From positions 1-29,677 of the forward strand of contig JAEUJK010000384.1 of NCBI GenBank assembly GCA_016794735.1: DNA of 29,677 nt, read 5' to 3'. The DNA comes from Gemmatimonadota bacterium. Its GTDB lineage: Bacteria > Gemmatimonadota > Gemmatimonadetes > Gemmatimonadales > Gemmatimonadaceae. A program made the position numbers and the translations under genes. Of this stretch, positions 9,404 to 15,068 are shown piece by piece (the stretch's first letter is position 1; each line of letters starts with the position of its first letter). Below the pieces are notes generated by a model. The model did no database searches. It was not told the origin of the DNA and was given only the letters and a program-made list of their open reading frames with translations.

Positions 9404-9476
9404 GCGGGAATAGCTCAGTTGGTAGAGCACAACCTTGCCAAGGTTGGGGTCGCGGGTTCGAGTCCCGTTTCCCGCT
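9404..9476 (+). tRNA. tRNA-Gly (anticodon GCC)
   Basis: 73-nt cloverleaf. The acceptor GCGGGAA pairs with TTCCCGC. The anticodon stem CAACC/GGTTG encloses loop TTGCCAA, and the T loop is GGTTCGAGTCC. CCA is not encoded. Second tRNA of the operon. Confidence 0.96.
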
Positions 9477-9538
9477 CTCGGAAGTGTGGTCGAGAGGTGT
9501 CATGCCGCGCGGCCACCCGGCCGCGCGTTCTGTTGGAA

Positions 9539-9612
9539 GGGCGGTTAGCTCAGTTGGTTAGAGCGCCACGTTGACATCGTGGAGGTCACAAGTTCGAGTC
9601 TTGTACCGCCCA
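9539..9612 (+). tRNA. tRNA-Val (anticodon GAC)
   Basis: 74-nt cloverleaf. The acceptor GGGCGGT pairs with ACCGCCC. The anticodon stem CCACG/CGTGG encloses loop TTGACAT, and the T arm is AAGTTCGAGTCTT. Third tRNA of the operon. Confidence 0.96.
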
Positions 9613-9654
9613 TGGGACCGCACCGCGGGTCCGGACAGTGGAAGTGAGGTTGTT

Positions 9655-9728
9655 GCGCTCGTAGCTCAATTGGATAGAGCATCTGACTACGGATCAGAAG
9701 GTTGGGAGTTCGAGTCTCTCCGAGCGCG
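9655..9728 (+). tRNA. tRNA-Arg (anticodon ACG)
   Basis: 74-nt cloverleaf. The acceptor GCGCTCG pairs with CGAGCGC. The anticodon stem TCTGA/TCAGA encloses loop CTACGGA. In bacteria the ACG anticodon is normally edited to ICG to read CGU/CGC/CGA. Fourth tRNA of the operon. Confidence 0.96.
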
Positions 9729-9760
9729 TGTAGCACCGTGGTACCGAAGTCTTTACCCCT

Positions 9761-9836
<76 letters not shown>

Positions 9837-9845
9837 GTTCGACCA

Positions 9846-9881
9846 AACGCCCGTTCGCGCCTTGCGCGGACGGGCGTTTTT
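9846..9881 (+). terminator. Intrinsic terminator of the tRNA operon
   Basis: A hairpin of about 15 bp (outer arms AACGCCCGT/ACGGGCGTT, inner TCGCGC/GCGCGG, loop CTT) ends in a run of five Ts at 9877-9881. It begins 12 nt after tRNA-Pro. Confidence 0.95.
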
Positions 9882-9916
9882 GTGCTTTTGTGTTGGGCCC
9901 TTCCTCCAGGTGTCCG

Positions 9917-11416
9917 ATGCCTGTCGTGCGCGACGCGGGACCCAGCCTCACGCAACGTGCGGTCATCGCCGTTGCCCTGCTCGTCGGCTTCTATGTGTTG
10001 GGGACTGCCATCGCCGCCGGGCTGGTGGCCATCCCGTGGGCGCTCTGGCACTACACCGACCACGTCAACCTCAAGATCGCCCTGTTCTGCGTGGTGGGGG
10101 CGGGGGCCATCCTGTGGGGCCTGCTCCCGCGGCCGGACCGCTTCACCCCGCCGGGCCCGGAACTCTCGGCCACCGACCAGCCCGAGTTGTTCGCCCTCCT
10201 TCGCGACGTGGCCGACCGGACCAAGCAGGAAATGCCGGCCCGCGTCTTCCTCGTCGGTGCCCTGAATGCCTGGGTCGCCCAGCGGGGCGGCGTGATGGGC
10301 ATCGGGAGCCAGCGGATGATGGGGGTGGGCCTCCCGCTCCTGCAGTCCCTCTCGGTGCCGGAGTTCCGCGGGGTCATTGCCCACGAGTTCGGCCACTACC
10401 ATGGCGGGGACACCGCCCTCGGCCCCTGGCTCTACCGGACGCGCGCGGCCATCGGGCGCACGCTGGAGACACTGGCCCACCACTCCGAAGCCCTGATGAA
10501 GCCCTTCGAGTGGTACGGCAATGCATTCCTGCGCGTCACCCATGCCATCTCGCGCCGCCAGGAGTTCGTGGCCGACGCCGTGGCCGCGGGGATCGTGGGA
10601 CGCGAGCCGATGCAGAGCGGGCTGCGCACGATCCACGCGCTCGCCGGCGCATACGACGCGTACTGGTACACCGAAGTGGTGCCGGCCCTCCAGTCCGGGT
10701 GGCACCCACCGGTCGCCGCCGGCTTCGCACATTTTGTCTCGGTGCCGCGTGTGGCCACCCAGGTGAACGAGGCCCTCGACGCCGCCCTCGCGTCGACGGC
10801 GGCGGCCGACCCGTACGACACCCATCCGCCGCTCGCCGAACGCCTCGCCGCGCTCGACGCGGCGCCCGCCGGTGGCGAGGCGCCCGATCGTCGTCCCGCG
10901 ATTTCCCTGCTCCGCGACGTTCCCGCGCTCGAAGCGCGCCTCCTCGGGTTCATCACCGAGGGCAAGGCGCTGCATGCGACGCCGTGGGAGGCCGTGGCGG
11001 ATCACGTCTACATCCCGGCGTGGCACGAAACGCGTGGACATTTCCTGCCCCGCCTCGCGGGGTGGACGGTGGCGAACCTCGCCTCGTTCGCCGGGAACCC
11101 GCCACGCCTCGCGGAGGCGTGGCAGGTCCAGATTCCGCAGGACGCCTCCATCGCGGATGCCACGGGCCAGGTGGGCAGTGCCGTCGGGTCGTGCCTCGCG
11201 TCCGCGCTGGTGGTTGCGGGCGCGACGGTGCACACGCTGCCAGGTGAGCCGGTGGTGCTGCGGTTCGCCGGGGCGGAGTTGCGCCCCTTTGAGCTCGGGC
11301 ACGGCCTCTGTGCGCGCGACGCGAATCCAGGGGCGTGGATGGCATCGGTGGAAGCGCTGGGGATTACGGCAGTGCCGCTCGACGCTCCGGTGCCACCGAC
11401 CGCGACCAGCGACTAG
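9917..11416 (+). CDS. Membrane-anchored M48-family zinc metalloprotease
   Basis: Predicted HtpX/Ste24-related membrane protease of 499 residues, likely in membrane protein quality control; substrates unknown. Two transmembrane helices lie at about residues 14-38 and 52-70. The zinc motif HEFGH at 156-160 supplies two histidines and the catalytic glutamate. The third ligand is likely Glu216 in QEFVAD, with the family ExxxD spacing. A C-terminal region of about 250 residues after the catalytic domain is longer than in HtpX and not recognised. The start at 9917 was chosen because it is the first codon giving a short cytoplasmic tail before helix 1; an in-frame codon at 9890 is too close to the terminator. 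The stop is 12 nt before a tRNA gene. Confidence 0.87.
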   Translation: MPVVRDAGPSLTQRAVIAVALLVGFYVLGTAIAAGLVAIPWALWHYTDHVNLKIALFCVVGAGAILWGLLPRPDRFTPPGPELSATDQPELFALLRDVADRTKQEMPARVFLVGALNAWVAQRGGVMGIGSQRMMGVGLPLLQSLSVPEFRGVIAHEFGHYHGGDTALGPWLYRTRAAIGRTLETLAHHSEALMKPFEWYGNAFLRVTHAISRRQEFVADAVAAGIVGREPMQSGLRTIHALAGAYDAYWYTEVVPALQSGWHPPVAAGFAHFVSVPRVATQVNEALDAALASTAAADPYDTHPPLAERLAALDAAPAGGEAPDRRPAISLLRDVPALEARLLGFITEGKALHATPWEAVADHVYIPAWHETRGHFLPRLAGWTVANLASFAGNPPRLAEAWQVQIPQDASIADATGQVGSAVGSCLASALVVAGATVHTLPGEPVVLRFAGAELRPFELGHGLCARDANPGAWMASVEALGITAVPLDAPVPPTATSD

Positions 11417-11428
11417 AATGGACGTGTT

Positions 11429-11502
11429 GCGCCCTTAGCTCAATCGGATAGAGCGTCTGACTTCGGATCAGAAGGTTGGGGGTTCGAGTCCCTCAGGGCG
11501 CG
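11429..11502 (+). tRNA. tRNA-Arg (anticodon TCG)
   Basis: 74-nt cloverleaf. The acceptor GCGCCCT pairs with AGGGCGC. The anticodon stem TCTGA/TCAGA encloses loop CTTCGGA, reading CGA. It begins 12 nt after the M48 protease stop, with no room for a promoter between them. It must be transcribed with the protease mRNA or from a promoter inside that gene. Confidence 0.96.
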
Positions 11503-11524
11503 TCGCCAGCGCAGCACCCCGTGG

Positions 11525-11553
11525 GGCCGGCACGTCGCGACAAGGCGCCGGCC
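11525..11553. terminator. Weak inverted repeat between convergent units
   Basis: Arms GGCCGGC (11525-11531) and GCCGGCC (11547-11553) lie between tRNA-Arg (plus) and the stop of the response regulator (minus). No T-run follows on either strand. It may help end both converging transcripts, but support is weak. Confidence 0.3.
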
Positions 11554-11560
11554 GGTCGCC

Positions 11561-11944
11561 TCAGGCGCGAGGCACGCGCAGGCCCTTCAAGACTGCCGCG
11601 CGGACACCCTCCGGCGTGAACGGCTTCTGCACGAACGCCGCGCCACCGTCACTCCATCGTTGATCGCTGGCGGCCGACGCGTCGCTCGACACGACGACAC
11701 ACGCCACGTGGGCCCACGCCGCGTTCGCGCGAATGGCATCGAACAGCGCCCCGCCGTCGGTGCGCGGCATGTCGAGGTCGATAAAGACCAGGTCGAGTTC
11801 CTCCCGGGCGAGCAACGCGAGGGCCTCGTCCCCATCGCCGGCCTGGTGCACCGCCACGACGGGCACGGCGCTCCGCCGCAGCGTGCTGATGATCATCGAC
11901 CGCATGACCGCGCTGTCATCCACAACGAGTGCCCGGATTCCCAT
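11561..11944 (-). CDS. Single-domain response regulator (CheY-like), last gene of the chemotaxis unit
   Basis: A 127-residue stand-alone receiver. The acidic pair is Asp9/Asp10 (LVVDDSAVMRS), the phospho-acceptor Asp56 (FIDLDMP), the switch residue Ser86/Ser87 (VVVSSDAS) and the conserved Lys107 (VQKPFTP). It has no output domain, so it should act by binding a partner. The start at 11944 is preceded by GGGAAGAG; longer in-frame starts overlap cheD. It lies 13 nt after cheD and differs clearly from the cheY at 13179, so it is a second, divergent CheY with perhaps a phosphate-sink or separate role (inference). Confidence 0.88.
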   Translation of the reverse strand: MGIRALVVDDSAVMRSMIISTLRRSAVPVVAVHQAGDGDEALALLAREELDLVFIDLDMPRTDGGALFDAIRANAAWAHVACVVVSSDASAASDQRWSDGGAAFVQKPFTPEGVRAAVLKGLRVPRA

Positions 11945-11957
11945 ATGCTCTTCCCGG

Positions 11958-12461
11958 TTAGAGCAGCGATTGCCGCGTGCCTGAACGCACGGTGACGTCA
12001 CCGCTCGCGATGTCCAGCATCACCGTGCGCGTGACCCGTGCCCCACCCACATCCTCGGCCCCGAGGGTGACCCCATTCCGCTGGAGCAGCTCCCGGCAGG
12101 CCACCACGTTGCGCTTCCCCACCTGATCGTCCTCCGGCTCGTCCTCGTCCCACGCCCCGCCCGCGACCTTCACCACCAGGCGGCTCTTCACCCCGCCCAG
12201 CTCGTAGATGGCGCGCACGAGGAGCGGGATCCCGGCGTCCACGAACCGGGCCGGGTGCTCCCGGCGCTGCTCGGGGTCCAGCTCGCCCGAGGGGAGCATG
12301 GCGTGCAGCACGCCCCCGACGCGCTGGACGGGATCGTGGACGGTCACGGCGATGCTGGCGCCGAGCGCGTGCGTCACGAGGCGCTCGTTAGGATCCGCCG
12401 ACACCCCAAACGCCGCCATGCCGACGACCCGTTCGCGGACGACCAGCGGGGCCGCAGTCAC
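11958..12461 (-). CDS. cheD: CheD-like chemoreceptor glutamine deamidase, catalytic Cys replaced by Ser
   Basis: CheD deamidates specific glutamines of methyl-accepting chemoreceptors. This 167-residue protein follows the family pattern: VVGMAAFGVSADP at the N-terminus, a T-x2-LG segment (residues 30-36), GGVLHAMLP with His53, KVAGGA, and VGKRNV near 114-119. In the family the catalytic triad is Thr-Cys-His, the cysteine lying in an LGSC motif. Here the segment reads THALGASIAV, so Ser36 (codon AGC) stands at the cysteine position while Thr30 and His53 are kept. Deamidase activity is therefore doubtful. The GTG start at 12461 is inferred from the family N-terminus. It lies downstream of cheY and cheZ. 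Confidence 0.82.
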   Translation of the reverse strand: MTAAPLVVRERVVGMAAFGVSADPNERLVTHALGASIAVTVHDPVQRVGGVLHAMLPSGELDPEQRREHPARFVDAGIPLLVRAIYELGGVKSRLVVKVAGGAWDEDEPEDDQVGKRNVVACRELLQRNGVTLGAEDVGGARVTRTVMLDIASGDVTVRSGTRQSLL

Positions 12462-12510
12462 GGGCGCATGGATCGGGGCCCGCGCGCCGTGGCGCGCAGG
12501 CCGACGGGGC

Positions 12511-13176
12511 TCAGTCGGCGCCCGGCCGCGACGCCAGCACCGCGTCCGCGACGGCCTGGCGCTGCTCGCGGCCCTCGGTCGTGGCCTGCGGATCGAAGGC
12601 GCCGGTCACCTCGAGCGTAGCCCGGGCCGGTGCGTTGGCCGGGTCAAACAGCTGGCAGAGGGACACGAGGCGCACCTCCATCTGCGACAACACCGCCGAT
12701 GCATGCGCGAGCTGCTGGCTCGTGATGTCCTGGAACTGCATGTGCCCCATGACGGCGAACAACTCGTCCCGCAGCGTGGCGCGCACTTCCGCGGACCGCT
12801 GGTCGGGATCCTGGCCGTCGAGGGTATCGAGTTCATCCACCATCGCCACCGCGCGATCGATCCCGTTGAGGATGTCGGTCGCAGCAACCTCGGTGGCGGC
12901 AGAGACCTGCTTGAGCTTGTCGTGCGTGACATGGATCGGCGCGACGGCCGACTGTTCGAGCTCGGTGCGCGTCCGGCGCAACGTCCCGAGCGTGCGCACC
13001 AGCTCCGCGTAGCCCTGTTCCAGGCGATGCGCGAGCATGTCGATGTTGAGCGCGGAGCCCCCGGGCTGCGGGGCGACGGCCTCGGAGGAGACGCCCGTCA
13101 TCTCGTGCAGGGTCGTGTCCACCAGTCGCAGCGCCGCTTCGGAGTCGTAGAGCGCGCCGTGGGTGCGGGAGGTCAT
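12511..13176 (-). CDS. cheZ: CheZ-like CheY-phosphate phosphatase
   Basis: Predicted to accelerate dephosphorylation of CheY-P and so end the motor signal. The 221-residue protein is mostly helical. It carries the CheZ hallmark MQFQDITSQQ, in which Asp150 and Gln154 correspond to the catalytic Asp/Gln pair spaced by four residues in known CheZ. The preceding helix (TDILNGIDRAVAMVDELD) fits the long hairpin of the four-helix bundle. Length is close to E. coli CheZ (214). It starts 2 nt after the cheY stop, strongly suggesting coupled expression with its substrate. The C-terminal CheY-binding peptide is not clearly recognisable. Confidence 0.85.
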   Translation of the reverse strand: MTSRTHGALYDSEAALRLVDTTLHEMTGVSSEAVAPQPGGSALNIDMLAHRLEQGYAELVRTLGTLRRTRTELEQSAVAPIHVTHDKLKQVSAATEVAATDILNGIDRAVAMVDELDTLDGQDPDQRSAEVRATLRDELFAVMGHMQFQDITSQQLAHASAVLSQMEVRLVSLCQLFDPANAPARATLEVTGAFDPQATTEGREQRQAVADAVLASRPGAD

Positions 13177-13178
13177 GA

Positions 13179-13550
13179 TCAGGCCGCCGTGGCTTGACCC
13201 GCGAGAACGGCGTCGATCTTTTCCTTGAGCAGCTGTGGGGTGAACGGCTTGACGACGTAGTTGCTGACGCCAGCCTCGATGGCCGCCATGATATCCTCGC
13301 GGACGGATCGCGTGGTGACCATCAAGATGGGCACACTGGGCGCGACCTGTCGCAGGGCCCTGGTGAACTCGATCCCCGACATGTTCGGCATGTTCCAGTC
13401 GGTGATGACGAACGCCACCGACGGATCGAACTTCTCGAGCGCTTCGGCGCCGTCACCGGCTTCGACGCACGTCGAGTAGCCGATGCGCTGCAAGGAGTTG
13501 ATGAGGATGCGGCGCATGGTCGCCGAGTCGTCGACAACAAGGAACTTCAT
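13179..13550 (-). CDS. cheY: Chemotaxis response regulator CheY
   Basis: A 123-residue receiver that, when phosphorylated, binds the flagellar switch. All active-site residues are present: Asp7/Asp8 (MKFLVVDDSATMRR), phospho-acceptor Asp51 (ITDWNMPNMSG), Thr79/80 (MVTTRS) and Lys101 (VVKPFTP), with the CheY-typical NYVVKPF. The start at 13550 has GGGAG 7 nt upstream; in-frame codons further upstream lie within flgM. It lies 16 nt after flgM and 2 nt before cheZ, placing it in the unit driven by the sigma-28-like element before flgM. No histidine kinase or cheA is in the window. Confidence 0.95.
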   Translation of the reverse strand: MKFLVVDDSATMRRILINSLQRIGYSTCVEAGDGAEALEKFDPSVAFVITDWNMPNMSGIEFTRALRQVAPSVPILMVTTRSVREDIMAAIEAGVSNYVVKPFTPQLLKEKIDAVLAGQATAA

Positions 13551-13566
13551 GGCTGGGCTCCCTTGG

Positions 13567-13860
13567 CTACACGTCGCCGTGATCGAGGATGCGACGCGCC
13601 ACGTCGGCGACGACCGCGTCCGCCTCGTACGCACCGGAGAGGATGCGCTCACGAACCACCGCCAGGCGATTCGCTGCCGCCGGCTCGACCGGATCGAGAC
13701 GTGCCGCGCGGGCACGTCCGGCGGACGAGATCTCGACGCGGTCGACCCGCTCCTGCCGCGACGGTGTAGGCCGCGCGGGACTCGGGTGTGACGGCGTGGG
13801 ACGCGCTTCTCGTGGACGCTCCGGACGAACCGGGCCGGAGTTCCCCTGGTTGACTTTCAT
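13567..13860 (-). CDS. flgM: Anti-sigma-28 factor FlgM
   Basis: FlgM binds and inhibits the flagellar sigma factor FliA until the hook is complete, then is exported. The 97-residue product starts MKVNQGNSGPVRPERP. It has a proline/arginine-rich disordered N-terminal half and the conserved C-terminal helices VDRVEISSAGRARA, RLAVVRERILSGAYEADAV and VADVARRILDHGDV, which match the sigma-binding half of the family. AGGAGG lies 5 nt before the ATG at 13860. A sigma-28-like element just upstream would give feedback control. It heads flgM-cheY-cheZ-cheD-receiver. Confidence 0.93.
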   Translation of the reverse strand: MKVNQGNSGPVRPERPREARPTPSHPSPARPTPSRQERVDRVEISSAGRARAARLDPVEPAAANRLAVVRERILSGAYEADAVVADVARRILDHGDV

Positions 13861-13881
13861 GGCATCCTCCTCTCGTTGCGA

Positions 13882-13909
13882 GTATCGGCCGAGATGCCGG
13901 TCCGCTTGA
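13882..13909 (-). promoter_or_regulatory. Sigma-28 (FliA)-like promoter of flgM-che operon
   Basis: On the minus strand TCAAG begins at 13909 and GCCGATAC occupies 13889-13882, with 16 nt between TCAA and GCCGATAC. The -10 differs from the enteric consensus GCCGATAA only at the last base. It lies wholly between the preceding stop and flgM and has the same geometry as the element before fliC. Confidence 0.7.
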
Positions 13910-13912
13910 GGG

Positions 13913-14218
13913 TCAGCGGGTGGTATCGACGGCCGACGGGGCCGCGGGGGCGGGGGGTTGTCGGCGGGCGCGCAGGATTTCCTGCAGCACCCCGCTGCCC
14001 AGCACGGGGGCAATCGCGCCCATCGGGGGTGCACTGCCCTGCACGCGATGGATCTCGGCGAGGGCCTGCGCCACGAGGTCCTCGACCTGGGCGGTACTCG
14101 TGGGTTCGTCCGGCGTGGCGCGCTCGAGTTGGCCGTGCAACGCGCGCAGGGCATCGGCGAGCAGGGCCGCATCGCGACCCGGGGCTCGGTCGAGGGCCGT
14201 GTCGCGCGGGCCGGGCAT
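13913..14218 (-). CDS. Small unrecognised protein in flagellar cluster
   Basis: A 101-residue product (MPGPRDTALDRAPGRDAALL...) I do not recognise. It is predicted cytoplasmic, with no signal or membrane segment. Two amphipathic helical stretches (DAALLADALRALHGQLERA; TAQVEDLVAQALAEIHRVQ) are followed by VLGSGVLQEILRARR and a proline/alanine-rich tail. Its ATG follows the TAG of the chaperone gene by one base, so the two are translated together. Position between a FliT/FlgN-like chaperone and flgM suggests a role in filament assembly or export (inference only). Confidence 0.65.
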   Translation of the reverse strand: MPGPRDTALDRAPGRDAALLADALRALHGQLERATPDEPTSTAQVEDLVAQALAEIHRVQGSAPPMGAIAPVLGSGVLQEILRARRQPPAPAAPSAVDTTR

Positions 14219-14219
14219 C

Positions 14220-14630
14220 CTAACGCACGGCGTCGAAGGCGACGAAGCCAGGGGCGGCCGTGCCGTAGGCGGCGGTCGCGCCCGACTCGACGCGCAACTG
14301 GTCCAGCTGGCGGCCGACGTCCTCTCGGGCGTTGGCCGCGGCGCTCCGGACGCGCTGGTTCACGACGGCGGCGTGTTCGGCCGCGTGCTGCACCGGCTGC
14401 AGCATGGCATCCAGGGCCACGCGCTCGGAGGGCGGGAGGGCGGCCCGTCGTTCCCGGATGGTGCCCGCCAGCGCCGTGGCGCGGGAGAGCAGCAGGTCGC
14501 GGGCGTCGAGCGTCGCCGCCAGGACGGCGGCGTCACCACTCGCACAGGCGCGGAGGGCTCCCTCGGAGAGCGCGGCGAAGCGCTCGATGAGGTCGCGCAG
14601 CTCGATCGCGGCCCGTGCGAGGTCCTTCAT
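14220..14630 (-). CDS. FliT/FlgN-like flagellar export chaperone candidate
   Basis: A 136-residue, almost entirely helical protein (MKDLARAAIELRDLIERFAALSE...) with heptad-like leucines and an RDLLLSRATALAG segment. Its size, composition and position directly after fliD and fliS match FliT (chaperone of the FliD cap) or the related FlgN (chaperone of FlgK/FlgL). Sequence identity alone would not prove it. The ATG at 14630 overlaps the fliS stop as ATGA, showing tight coupling. The tail (ATAAYGTAAPGFVAFDAVR) is unstructured, as in chaperones that bind the export gate. It could be another helical flagellar protein. Confidence 0.65.
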   Translation of the reverse strand: MKDLARAAIELRDLIERFAALSEGALRACASGDAAVLAATLDARDLLLSRATALAGTIRERRAALPPSERVALDAMLQPVQHAAEHAAVVNQRVRSAAANAREDVGRQLDQLRVESGATAAYGTAAPGFVAFDAVR

Positions 14631-15037
14631 GACACGGCGAGCGTGGTTGGCGGTGTCGCGGTGGCGACGACCTCCCCGAACGCACTCCGCAACTCGGTGA
14701 TCATGGCGATGATCGCGTCGAGGCGCTGCGCATTCGGCTTGACCCCAATCACGGACAGCTCGGACAACCAGAAGACGTACAGCGACGCCAGGTTGGTGGC
14801 AATGTCGCCGCCGCGCTGGCGGTCGAGCGTGACGAGCAACTCGGTGAGGCCGGCCCGCGCCCGCTCGAGCACCTCGCTGCGCTGCGTCCCGTCGCGATCG
14901 TCGAGGCGCAGGCGAGCGCGCGAGAGGTTGACGAGGATGTGGTCGAAGATCGTCAGCACGAGCTGGCCCGGGGTGGCGGACATGACCTCGGCTTCCTTGT
15001 AGCGCGTGGCCTGCTTCGTGACTGCGGCGTACGACAT
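14627..15037 (-). CDS. fliS: Flagellin export chaperone FliS
   Basis: FliS binds the C-terminal helix of flagellin in the cytoplasm, keeping it unpolymerised until export. The 136-residue protein starts MSYAAVTKQATRYKEAEVMS and has the family segments ATPGQLVLTIFDHILVNLSRA, LVTLDRQRGGDIATNLASLY and the C-terminal helix region. The start at 15037 fits the family length (about 130) and has GAGG just upstream. It follows fliD by 31 nt and overlaps the next gene by four bases. Confidence 0.93.
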   Translation of the reverse strand: MSYAAVTKQATRYKEAEVMSATPGQLVLTIFDHILVNLSRARLRLDDRDGTQRSEVLERARAGLTELLVTLDRQRGGDIATNLASLYVFWLSELSVIGVKPNAQRLDAIIAMITELRSAFGEVVATATPPTTLAVS

Positions 15038-15068
15038 GGAACCTCGCGGGAGGCTGGGATGGGGTCGT

